64,000 bases of DNA from Dichetophora obliterata (taxonomy: Eukaryota > Arthropoda > Insecta > Diptera > Sciomyzidae). The position numbers and the translations under genes were made by a program. The notes under the pieces are model-generated. The model was not told the DNA's origin and made no database searches. It saw nothing but the letters and a program-made list of their open reading frames with translations. Position 1 is the stretch's first letter; the number at the start of each line of letters is the position of its first letter. Positions 9,891 to 19,415 of the stretch are shown piece by piece. The stretch covers positions 103,770,615 to 103,834,614 of the forward strand of contig OY986435.1 of NCBI GenBank assembly GCA_963920525.1. The letters run 5' to 3'.

Positions 9891-10499
9891 GCAGGGCATG
9901 GACCTGAATTCATTTAATAATATTTGTATTCGGACATACTTATTCAAAATATATTGTATTTTTAATTTAATCAGTACAAAAATCAACCGAATTTAAATTA
10001 AACTAAAATATGGTGTAAAAAAAATTTTTTTTTGAAAAAAAAAAATATATAATAACTAACTTACCTTAATCAAAATCTATTGTAAACGTAATTACACCTA
10101 AAATCAACGGAATTTTAACTAAATTAAACAACGGTTTAAAAATATTACAAGCGAAAACAAACATATCTTATCTTAGTCATAAATCTACTGTAAACTTAGT
10201 CATAATGTAAAATCAATTTAATTTAACTGAAACAAAATGTAGTTTTAGCTTATTCGAAACAAAACGTACTTAATTGAAACCACTCAAAAGTACATTTTAA
10301 AAATATACTGAACTCTAATAGACTTAATTTTAAAAAAAAAAAAAATACTAATATACAAACTAAAAATAGTCGACTAAAATATACTAAATTCAAACTACAA
10401 CAAAATTTCATCTTAGAATAGGTCAAACTAATATAAAATAAACTGAATATAAAAAGATCTAAAATTTAAACAATTTAGGAATAAATCAAAACTAAATTA

Positions 10500-10920
10500 A
10501 AACGAGTTAAGGCGAGGTTAAATCGGTTTAAAACAAATATGTTTCGGGATTGAATTAAATCGATTTAATACTGGTTAAAATCAATTTATAACCGAGACAT
10601 AACTGGTTTAAATGGATTTAACACTACCTTAACTATAAACTTATTCCACTTAATACCAACACTTAAACTAAATTAAGTCAGTCTTAAATCTAAATTAAAT
10701 CAGTGTAGTGCAAATTTAAATAAAGTTACAACTAATTATAGCAACTTCAAGTTTGAATTGGATCGATTTAATACAGGTTTAAATCAATTTATAACCAACA
10801 CATAACTGGTTTAAATGGATCTAACACTGACATAACGATAAACTTAATCAATTTAACACCAAAACTTAAACGAGATGACGTCAGTTTAAATCTAAATTAA
10901 ACCAATTTAATACGACTTTA
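10500..10920 (+). repeat. Degenerate direct repeat of about 205 bp in U3
   Basis: Segments around 10550-10640 and 10754-10850 share a GATCGATTTAATAC-like core, AATCAATTTATAACC and ACATAACTGGTTTAAATGGAT, about 205 bp apart. The same pair recurs in the right LTR (about 21780-22090). Confidence 0.7.
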
Positions 10921-10924
10921 AATC

Positions 10925-12195
10925 AAATTAAAACTAATTTGAATCAAACTTAAAAATATTATGATTCTAACTTATTCTAAATAAAAATTTATTGGTACTT
11001 AGAAGCATGATATTTTTAATTTACCTTAAAAATAATTTGAATCAAACTTAAAAATATTATGATTCTAACTTATTCTAAATAAAATTGATTGGTACTTAGA
11101 AATATGATTTTTTTTATTTACCCTTGAAAATAAAGTGAATCAAACTAAAAAATATTATAATTCTACCTTATTCTAAATAAAATTGATTCATACTTAAAAG
11201 TATGATAGTTTTAATTTACCCTAAAAATAATTTGAATCAATCTTAAAAATATTATAATTCTAATTTACTCTAAATAAAATTGATTCATACTTAAAAATAT
11301 GATATTTTTACTTTACCCTAAAAATAATTGGAGTCAAATTTAAAAATATTATAATTCTAACTTACTCTAAATAAAATTGATTCATACTTAAAAATATGAT
11401 ATTTTTACTTTACCCTAAAAATAATTGGAGTCAAACTTAAAAATATTATAATTCTAACTTACTCTAAATAAAATTGATTCATACTTAAAAATATGATATT
11501 TTTACTTTACCCTAAAAATAATTGGAGTCAAACTTAAAAATATTATAATTCTAACTTACTCTAAATACATTTGATTCATACTTGGAAATATGATGTTTTT
11601 AACTTACCCTAAAAATAACTTGAATCAAACTTAAAAAGATTATGATTCTAACTTACTCTAAATAAAATTGATTCATACTTAAAAATATGATATTTTTAAT
11701 GTACCCTAAAAATAAATTGAATCAACCTTAAAAATATTATGATTCTAACTTACTCTAAATAAAATTGACTCATACTTAGAAATATGATATTTTTAACTTA
11801 TCCTAAAATTAAATAGAGTCGAACGTAAAAGTGTTATATTTTTAAATTACACTAACCATAAATTGATTCAAACTTAAAAATATGATATTTTTGATGTACA
11901 CAAAAAAATAAATTGATTCCAACTTAAAAATATGATATTTCGAACTTACCCTAAAAATAAAATTGATTCAAACTTAAAATATGATATTTTAGATATACAC
12001 TAAAAATAAGTTAATTCAAACTTAAAAATATGTTATTTTTATCTTACCCTAACATTAAATGGATTCAAACTTAAAAATATTATATTCGTAACTTACACTA
12101 AAAATAAATGAATTCCAACTTAAAATTATTATATGTTTATACGGAAAGGAAAAATAATTCTAACGTAAAATATTATACATTTATCTTACCCTAAC
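10925..12195 (+). repeat. U3 minisatellite array (middle LTR)
   Basis: Continues the 97-bp/48-bp repeat described at the window start. The first units near 10925-11240 are an extra stretch lying left of the window in the first LTR. Confidence 0.88.
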
Positions 12196-12228
12196 CACGA
12201 AACGGTTTAAGTTTAGAAATTTTAATCA

Positions 12229-12240
12229 TTATAAATAAAA
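12229..12240 (+). promoter_or_regulatory. Candidate TATA box of the LTR promoter
   Basis: The TATAAATAAAA stretch just upstream of the conserved R/U5-like block is preserved in the divergent solo LTR (TTATAAATA near 28183). If it is used, transcription would start some 30 bp downstream, leaving a U3 of about 4 kb. The same site lies near 991 and 23468. Confidence 0.4.
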
Positions 12241-12591
12241 ATCCCTTAAAATGGGTATTTTGTTAAATTGCTAAATTGGTGTAATTTTCTTTGGAAGATA
12301 AAAAGTAAGGGCATGGTAAGGGGCTGCTGCACTTAGGTGCACAATTAGGGTTAACGAATCCGAAGTTTCCTGTCGTTAACTGGTTGGGCGGGTGTAGAAA
12401 ATGAGGGGAATTAACACCTTACTCCCTCATGCTACACGGTGCGTAGAGGCTATGGCTCGGTTAAGTCGCCTCTTTCGGGTTTTTTTTTGCTTGGTTTTCC
12501 TATCCCATCCGTTTCCTGTTTCCGCCCATTTGAATTAAAATTCAAATAATTTGAATTTTAATTCAAATGATCCTTTTCCGTTTCCCGCTAA

Positions 12592-12717
12592 CGTCTGCAT
12601 ACAAATAACTTGTGCAGATCGCATCCCATGGCTTCCTGACGAAGCAACCCCACGCCCATTTTCCCTGAGCTAAGCTGAAGCATAGCTAGGTATGCAGACG
12701 CTCGCTAAGTCACGAAG
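12592..12717 (+). other. Interleaved complementary segments near the LTR 3' end (possible RNA pseudoknot)
   Basis: CGTCTGCATAC (12592-12602) pairs with GTATGCAGACG (12690-12700), 11 of 11. CTTCCTGAC (12632-12640) pairs with GTCACGAAG (12709-12717) with one mismatch; in the solo LTR this second pairing is perfect (CTTCCTGAC with GTCAGGAAG). The order a-b-a'-b' is that of a pseudoknot. Conservation in two diverged LTRs supports a functional RNA fold, but that is inference. Confidence 0.5.
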
Positions 12718-12782
12718 TGCCTCGTCATCCGGTACGCGGATGTCACGACGCTGCGAGGTGGATGGCCGGTCTGTCACAAAAA

Positions 12783-12800
12783 TGGCGCCCAACGTGGGGC
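12783..12800 (+). other. Primer-binding site, tRNA-Lys(CUU) type (copy 2)
   Basis: Identical 18-nt match, again 4 nt after the LTR terminus at 12778. Confidence 0.9.
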
Positions 12801-14330
12801 CCTCGAAAATATGTTTAGCCTTATTCGTAAGGTATATTATTACTTAACTTCTGACCACCTGAAGTATTCAGTATTTTCGTTTCGCCTCAACCAAACTTAT
12901 ATTTTTTTTCTTTGTCGATTTTGATTATTTGCGTAAGGCATGTTCTGGATTTAGTTCCTGGATTTTTTTTTTGGATCTTACCGAACCTCTGCCAACCAAT
13001 TCTTGAATTGAGTTAACTATTTCTTTTGAAAATTTCGATTTTTGCTATTGATAATCTTTTGGATCGTGTCATGATATTATTGTTGTGGTAACCAAAGGTT
13101 ATTTAACGTTTAATTGGGAATTTATTAACAACTTTATACTTTCGAGATTTTTATCTTTGGATAATTTCGAAGATTTACTCAAGTATACTGAATATAATCT
13201 CTTTTCTCGTGGTTTTTGCAAATAAAATTAATTTTTTTCTTATCCCGTTAACCGAACGTTTTCTCTATGCACCTGTGCCCTAAGTCTGTAGCAGTCCTGC
13301 CATGGCCTTACCGAGTAATCTCCGAAGAATTTTAGTCATATCATTACACATTTACAATTGTTATATCACTTTTTTTTCTCGTGAAATCAGTGGATTTCAT
13401 TTCTTTCATAACAGCATAACCGTGATTATGCTATACATTAAATAAGAGTATTATTATTTGTATTTTTTTTATATTTGAACATTTTTCACGTGTTGCAAAT
13501 TTTTCGGGTTATCGTTTTCCTTTATTATGTGGGCATACATAACATTATATGAACCTATATTTATATTCCTTATAATTCCTATCACTTTTATAATTATTAT
13601 ATTATATCCATTTTATATTATATAATTTTCTCGCGGGTGTGATATCACGCAAAAGTATTTCACGACAGCATATCCTTGTTTAGGTTGTAATATTGGTGTT
13701 TGGTTAAATTTTCATTTCAACCTGGTTTGTTTTATCTCTTTCCGTTCGTTACGCTTAGTAGTCGCTTCAACCCTATTTCTATGCCATAAACTTATGTATG
13801 CTGGACTTGTTTGCCAGTGATTGAGATTTGTATTTCTCGTTTTGGAAGTTGAATTTTTTTTGTGGTGAAATCTTTTGGGATTCAATTCCTTGCTTCGGCC
13901 TAATCGGTTTAGGCTTCACTTATAACTAATTGATTGTCCTTTTTATCTGACGAAATTTTTTTGTTCTCGTGACATCATTGAGTTTCAACTAATCATCTTT
14001 CACCTAATATTGATTGAGATTTTTATTTCACTTTTTTTTTAAATCTTAGGATTTCATAACTTATTGTTTGGTTTAATATTTTTTTTTCATTTTTCCTTTT
14101 TTTTTTCTCTCGTTCCGCTCGTTCCGCTTACTAGTCGCATTCACTCCGCTCCAACAGCATTCAACTTTTCTACTATAATTACCCAGGAGTAATTGAAAAA
14201 TTTTATTTGTGAATATACAGACGTTTCCGTGGAATCGGCTGGTTTTTCCTTTTTGCCAACAGTATAAAACTGGCGAGGCTGTAAATATAAACTTTTGATA
14301 TTTTGTTTTGATATTTTTGTCGTGTCGACG
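12801..14330 (+). other. 5' leader of copy 2
   Basis: Same T-rich leader as copy 1, with a few substitutions and one shortened T run just before gag. No gene seen. Confidence 0.75.
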
Positions 14331-15416
14331 ATGCCTGTGACGCGAAGTACAGAAGACCTGTTAGGAGTGGGTAATCCTCCCAACGATGCCATTTGTACCG
14401 TGTGCAATGAGACCATTCATCCTACGGATGAAGTGGTTGAGACTTCGTGCAATCATTGCTTCCATGCTCTGTGCTTGCAGACTTGGCTAGAAACCAACAA
14501 GGCATGTCCGGTCTGTCGGTTGGCATTGGTTCCGGTAGTTGTAGGTCCTTCTCCGGCGGCTAATATACTCGAAGTTGCTGGCAGTGTTAATCAACCAAAG
14601 CGGGGAAGAGGTGGTGGAGCACCACGGTATCGCCCCAACACGCGTCAACAAGCAAACTTTAGATCAGACCATCGAGATAGTAGGCCTGAACCGCTGGACA
14701 ATGCCATCTTACCGAACCAACCGAACCAGGTTTCTGAAACCAAAGTACACCAAATCGTTGCCGACTCTTTAGGCCAACTCCGAATGGAGATAAGCTCTAT
14801 CATTTCAACCGAGCTTCAAGCGATGCTGCGTAACTTGAACATTGGAGCTAACCCTCCTGCAATGGCGCCAAATCTTCGTCAACCAGAATGGCCACAAGTG
14901 CTGCACGAAGAAGCTCAGAGGCCTGTTCCTCCTTCATCGTCTCGGCGTCGAGCGAATCCTCCGCTTCCCGGTAGCGATAGAGACCCTGGCTCTAAAGAGC
15001 GAGTTTCCAACGTTGTGCGAAACTGGCACTTGAAATTCAAGGGCACTGCCGATGACATTCCAGTAGATGAATTTATCTACCGAATAAATACTCTGACTTC
15101 ATTGCATCTCAATGGTAATTTCTCTGTTCTTTGTGAACATGTTCACTCTCTGTTCGAAGGCAAAGCTTACCAGTGGTTTTGGCGATATCACCGCAACGCT
15201 GACGAGGTAGAATGGTTTGATCTCTGCGATGCCCTGCGTCGTCAATTCAAAGACTACACCTCGGATTTTGACATTCAAGATGATATTCGTCGTCGAAAAC
15301 AAAAACATTCAGAGTCGTTCGACGAGTTTCTTGATGCTATTTTGTGCTTGAGTGACAGGCTTCGACACCCAATGTGTGAATCTGAGCTAGTTGAAACAGT
15401 GATTAGGAATTTATGA
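14331..15416 (+). CDS. Gag N-terminal part: RING-H2 finger plus capsid domain (copy 2)
   Basis: Same architecture as copy 1. The ATG is at 14331 and the RING-H2 cysteines and histidines are all retained. The frame again ends at the internal TGA (15414-15416), followed by C. The only coding change noticed against copy 1 is His to Tyr at about residue 280, in the capsid-like domain before QWFW. Because the TGA is identical in both copies, it predates the tandem duplication, or it is tolerated by readthrough. Confidence 0.85.
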   Translation: MPVTRSTEDLLGVGNPPNDAICTVCNETIHPTDEVVETSCNHCFHALCLQTWLETNKACPVCRLALVPVVVGPSPAANILEVAGSVNQPKRGRGGGAPRYRPNTRQQANFRSDHRDSRPEPLDNAILPNQPNQVSETKVHQIVADSLGQLRMEISSIISTELQAMLRNLNIGANPPAMAPNLRQPEWPQVLHEEAQRPVPPSSSRRRANPPLPGSDRDPGSKERVSNVVRNWHLKFKGTADDIPVDEFIYRINTLTSLHLNGNFSVLCEHVHSLFEGKAYQWFWRYHRNADEVEWFDLCDALRRQFKDYTSDFDIQDDIRRRKQKHSESFDEFLDAILCLSDRLRHPMCESELVETVIRNL

Positions 15417-15851
15417 CCGGATTTACGTCACGAGTTACTCCACCTGGATATTCGCAGCATTGGTATTCTACGTCGTGAGGTTCGTAAGCACGAAAAGTTT
15501 TTCGAGGACGTGCGTCCTAATTATAGTGTTCCTCCTAGAACTGCTGGTGCTCGACGGCAACTGTATGAAATTGCTCAGGATAGTGACCCGAGGTTAAACG
15601 AATTAGAGAGTGACCATGTTCAACAAGAACTCAATGCGCTAGACATGAGTAAAGTAAAATGCTGGAATTGCGACGAGGAAGGTCACCGGTACCAAGATTG
15701 TCTGAAGGCTAGGCGCGTATTCTGTTACGGTTGTGGTGCTGTTGACACCTACAAACCAAGCTGCCAGAAGTGTGCTGCGAAGGCAGAAGGCTTCAAGCCG
15801 GATTTTTGTCGGGAGTCGAGCAGACCCCAATTAAATCGTCCTCGGATGTAA
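15417..15851 (+). pseudogene. Gag C-terminal part: nucleocapsid (copy 2, beyond the internal stop)
   Basis: Same as copy 1: one intact CCHC knuckle (CWNC...H...C), a second knuckle-like cluster lacking its His, and a stop at 15849-15851. The pol frame overlaps it in the -1 register. Broken from its N-terminal half by the TGA at 15414-15416. Confidence 0.75.
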
Positions 15852-17923
15852 CTCCGATTAAGATTTTACCAAAATCTGACGTTCCACCAATTGCGTCTGC
15901 CTCGACTGCAAAGTTTATTGACGATCCGGTTGATTCTCAACCTCTACCTCCTACCTTCAAACCTTACCACGTTAGACTTGCGGAATATAATAAGATACGT
16001 GAGAAAATATTTGGTACTTCGACTGTTAGGCGTCATTCCGTTCGTTCTTCAGACCGTATTCGCCTGTTCTGGAAACGAATAAAAAACTTGCGCAAGAGTG
16101 TGGTCTCGGCCATAGTCTACCAAGGTTCAGACATTCGTCCTTACACCAATCTTTTGATTGAAAATACTGTGTATCTTTCGCTTTTAGATAGTGGCGCTAC
16201 AAAGAGTTGCATTGGTGGACGTTTTGCTCAAGTAATTCTCTCTGACTCTACAAAGAAACTGGTTAAATTAAGAGGTAACGTTCGAACGGCTGATGGTAAA
16301 CATCAACAGGTCGTGGGTTCGATTACTATCCCAATTACCTTTCAAAACCAAACGAAAAATTTTGATTTCTTGATTGTACCTTCTATTGTCCAAAACGTGA
16401 TATGCGGAATGGATTTCTGGAATTTGTTTGAGCTTAAAATCCAAATAGACCCGACAGTGAGTGAGCTCTCTGCTTTAGAGATAGACCCTGATAGCGTTCA
16501 GTTGAATGCACTCCAGCGTAGAATGCTTGACTCTACCATAGCCGCCTTTCCGTCTTCGGAAAAAGAAGGCCTTGGTACTACCTCTCTGGTAGAACACGTC
16601 ATCGATACAGGTGTAGCATCTCCTATAAAACAGAGATACTATCCTATATCACCAGCTATGGAAAAGCTTCTATGCCAGGAAATAGACAGAATGCTCGATC
16701 TAGGTGTCATCGAAGAAGCAGAAAGTTCACCCTGGTCTTCACCGGGTGTCTTGATTGTAAAGCCTGGAAAGGTTCGATTTTGTATTGACTCGAGAAAACT
16801 AAATGATGTGACCATTAAGGATGCTTATCCTATTCCAATCATTGATGGGTTACTTTCTCGTTTGCCACCTGTGCATGTCATTTCAAAGATCGACCTTAAA
16901 GATGCTTTTTGGCAAATAAAATTGTCCAGAGATTCGTGTCCAAAAACCGCGTTCACGATACCCAATCGACCATTGTATCAATTCACGCGCATGCATTTCG
17001 GCTTGTGCAATGCACCGCAAACAATGTGTCGATTGATGGACAAGGTGATTCCGTACAATCTCAAAACTCGAGTCTTTGTTTATTTGGACGATCTGTTGGT
17101 AGTATCGCAGTCATTTGAAGAACACATAGTGCATCTGTCAGAAGTTGCTTCTTGCCTTAGAAAAGCCGGTTTGACGATTAATGTCAATAAAAGTCAGTTT
17201 GGTCTCAATAAGGTCAAGTATCTTGGTTTTGTAGTGGGAAATGGTTCGCTTACTGTTGATCCCGACAAAGTGAAAGCCATAACAGACTATCCCGTTCCTA
17301 GAACAGTTCGTCAAATTCGCCAATTCCTAGGAATGACTGGGTGGTACCGGCGATTTGTATCCGATTACGCAGCTGTTACTTTTCACCTTACTAAACTTCT
17401 AACGAAAAAGAAAACTTTCACGTGGAACCCTTCGGCTCAAGAATCTTTTGACGCCATCAAAGCTAAATTGACGACAGCTCCTTTCCTCGTGCATCCTGAC
17501 TACACTAGGCCGTTTATCGTGCAGTGCGACGCCAGCCAGTGCGGTGTTGGTGGTCTTTTAGCGCAAGTTGACGCGAATGGGGACGAAAGGCCCATTGCTT
17601 TTATGTCTCATAAACTCAACAAAGCGCAAAGAAACTATACCGTCACTGAGTTGGAATGTTTAGCTGTCGTGCTAGCGATAAAAAAATTTCGCGCCTACAT
17701 TGAAGGTCACGAGTTTAAGGTAGTAACCGATCACGCAAGTCTAAAATGGCTAATGCGTCAAAAAGACTTAAGCGGAAAATTAGCTCGATGGGCGCTGAAG
17801 ATCCAAGGTTTTAATTTTACAATTGAGCACCGAAAAGGTAGCGAGAATGTTGTGGCTGATGCTTTATCGCGGTCTTTTGAACCAGATGACCCTGAATCAG
17901 TCGTGGCTGCACTTGAGTTATAA
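15770..17923 (+). CDS. Pol: protease, reverse transcriptase, RNase H (copy 2)
   Basis: Nearly identical to copy 1, with DSGAT, YLDD and the RNase H acidic residues preserved. Four amino-acid differences were noticed: Lys to Gln in the protease region; Asp to Gly in the linker; Pro to His in the conserved RT motif (RMPFGL becomes RMHFGL, codon 16994-16996); and Glu to Lys in the RT-RNase H connection. The Pro to His change hits a strongly conserved RT position and may impair activity (inference). The frame closes at the same TAA (17921-17923) as in copy 1, directly before integrase. Confidence 0.92.
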   Translation: MCCEGRRLQAGFLSGVEQTPIKSSSDVTPIKILPKSDVPPIASASTAKFIDDPVDSQPLPPTFKPYHVRLAEYNKIREKIFGTSTVRRHSVRSSDRIRLFWKRIKNLRKSVVSAIVYQGSDIRPYTNLLIENTVYLSLLDSGATKSCIGGRFAQVILSDSTKKLVKLRGNVRTADGKHQQVVGSITIPITFQNQTKNFDFLIVPSIVQNVICGMDFWNLFELKIQIDPTVSELSALEIDPDSVQLNALQRRMLDSTIAAFPSSEKEGLGTTSLVEHVIDTGVASPIKQRYYPISPAMEKLLCQEIDRMLDLGVIEEAESSPWSSPGVLIVKPGKVRFCIDSRKLNDVTIKDAYPIPIIDGLLSRLPPVHVISKIDLKDAFWQIKLSRDSCPKTAFTIPNRPLYQFTRMHFGLCNAPQTMCRLMDKVIPYNLKTRVFVYLDDLLVVSQSFEEHIVHLSEVASCLRKAGLTINVNKSQFGLNKVKYLGFVVGNGSLTVDPDKVKAITDYPVPRTVRQIRQFLGMTGWYRRFVSDYAAVTFHLTKLLTKKKTFTWNPSAQESFDAIKAKLTTAPFLVHPDYTRPFIVQCDASQCGVGGLLAQVDANGDERPIAFMSHKLNKAQRNYTVTELECLAVVLAIKKFRAYIEGHEFKVVTDHASLKWLMRQKDLSGKLARWALKIQGFNFTIEHRKGSENVVADALSRSFEPDDPESVVAALEL

Positions 17924-19162
17924 ACTTTGCCTGAAATAGACCTTGAGTCTTTACATTTCAATTCAGACGAATACCGAAAATTCAGAGAAAAATTGGCTTT
18001 ATCACCTTTGCCAGATTATAAAATCATTGATGATTATATTTACCGTCGTTTGGAATTTGACTCTGATACGACCGATCCTTCTCTTGTTTGGAAGTTGCTT
18101 GTTCCTGCCGAATTGCGAGAAAGCGTAATCTATGCCTCTCACGATACTCCATCTTCTGCTCATGGTGGCATAGCCAAGATGCTTGAGCGCATCCGTCGTT
18201 ACTTTTACTGGCCAGGTCTAGTTGCACAAGTACGAAATTATGTATTGAGTTGTGAATTATGCAAAACTTCAAAGTCACCTACACATGTCCTTCGCCCACC
18301 TATGGGTCAAATGACAGAAACGGAACGTCCTTTTCAAAGACTTTACGTCAATCTAATCGGACCCTTTCCTCGTTCTAAGAGAGGTAACATTGGAATGTTA
18401 ATAGTCTTAGACCACTTTTCGAAATTCACTTTTCTGAAACCCCTGAAAAAATTTACCTCGAAACTTATCATGGATTTTCTGAAAGAAAGCGTGTTTGACA
18501 CCTTTGGTGTTCCTGAGTCAGTGGTGTCCGATAACGGAAGTCAGTTCAAGAGTAAAGACTTTGAACTTTTTCTGACTAAATATGGCATAACTCATGTGTG
18601 CACCGCCGTGTACGCTCCCCAATCCAATGCGTCTGAGCGAGTCAATCGTTCGATCAACGAAGCTTTACGCTCATATATTCGAAAAGATCAACGCTTGTGG
18701 GATGTGTATATAAGTAGCATTAACTGCTCATTGCGCAAGAGTGTCCATCAGACAATTGGACAAGCACCATATTATGTTGTATTTGGTCAGCACATGATGA
18801 CTCACGGTAAAGATTATAAAATCCTGAAAAATCTTAATTTGCTTTCAGAGGGTTCAGAGAGGTTAAAACGAGAAGATGAGTTTTCGATAATACGAAGTTT
18901 AATTCATAAAAAAATGAAAGATTCCTATGACCTTAATGCCCGATCTTATAACTTGCATTCTCGTCATCGTCAGGTTGAAATTGGTCAAGAAGTGACCAGG
19001 CGTAATTTTTGCCAGAGCAATTTGCTTAAACATTTTAACGCTAAATTGGCTCCAACCGGAGTTAAAGCCAGGGTTAAACAAAAACTTGGCAACGCCTATT
19101 ATGTGCTGACTGATTTAGAGGGAAAAACGCAAGGTACGTATCATGCGAAAGATATTTGGTAG
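17924..19162 (+). CDS. Pol: integrase region with the same Asn substitution (copy 2)
   Basis: The predicted protein shows no difference from copy 1. The HHCC zinc segment, the second Asp and the Glu of the catalytic triad are present. The first catalytic position is again Asn (codon 18350-18352). It is in frame with the upstream pol and separated from it only by the TAA. There is no ATG near the start, so it is not an independent gene in any obvious way. Confidence 0.9.
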   Translation, partial: TLPEIDLESLHFNSDEYRKFREKLALSPLPDYKIIDDYIYRRLEFDSDTTDPSLVWKLLVPAELRESVIYASHDTPSSAHGGIAKMLERIRRYFYWPGLVAQVRNYVLSCELCKTSKSPTHVLRPPMGQMTETERPFQRLYVNLIGPFPRSKRGNIGMLIVLDHFSKFTFLKPLKKFTSKLIMDFLKESVFDTFGVPESVVSDNGSQFKSKDFELFLTKYGITHVCTAVYAPQSNASERVNRSINEALRSYIRKDQRLWDVYISSINCSLRKSVHQTIGQAPYYVVFGQHMMTHGKDYKILKNLNLLSEGSERLKREDEFSIIRSLIHKKMKDSYDLNARSYNLHSRHRQVEIGQEVTRRNFCQSNLLKHFNAKLAPTGVKARVKQKLGNAYYVLTDLEGKTQGTYHAKDIW

Positions 19163-19415
19163 CGGTTAGCTGGGATTCTATATTTTGGTTTTATATTGGT
19201 TTCGAAGGATAAGCTTTGGAGTACGGTTGAGACATCCGTGTTGGCAAAGAAAATTTGTTGTGCATAGGCCACTATAAATGGACTGCTCTCATTCCTGATT
19301 TTTGTTGTTGTTTTGATTGCGACGACCATGGGTAAACTGACCTAAGTTGAAAAACTAAAAGATATACACCCTTTTCAGACACTTGTCTGCAGCTGGCTTT
19401 GTCAAGCATCTGTTT
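19163..19415 (+). other. 3' untranslated part of the internal region (copy 2)
   Basis: Equivalent of 7926-8178, with one substitution noticed (CATAGTCC to CATAGGCC). No gene and no polypurine tract next to the LTR. Confidence 0.7.

Larger units (their letters stand above)
8179..12778 (+). repeat. Complete giant LTR (4600 bp), shared by both internal copies
   Basis: It begins TGTGGGGGGG and ends TGTCACA (TGTG...CACA). These boundaries match the related solo LTR at 24860-28718, which is flanked by AGGC on both sides. Layout: a conserved U3 head (8179-9000) with the TTTGACAGCTAGTGGTAGCG segment and an inverted repeat around GAATTC-rich sequence (about 8318-8349 with 8452-8478); a CAA/CAG-rich stretch (9060-9890); AT-rich repeats (9900-10920); a minisatellite (10925-12195); a TATA-like site (12229-12240); and a conserved R/U5-like end (12240-12778). 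Most Ty3/Gypsy LTRs are several-fold shorter. Confidence 0.9.

Noticed and set aside
10925..12195. Regularly spaced repeats as a CRISPR-like array
   Set aside because: Eukaryotic AT-rich minisatellite with contiguous units and no unique spacers.
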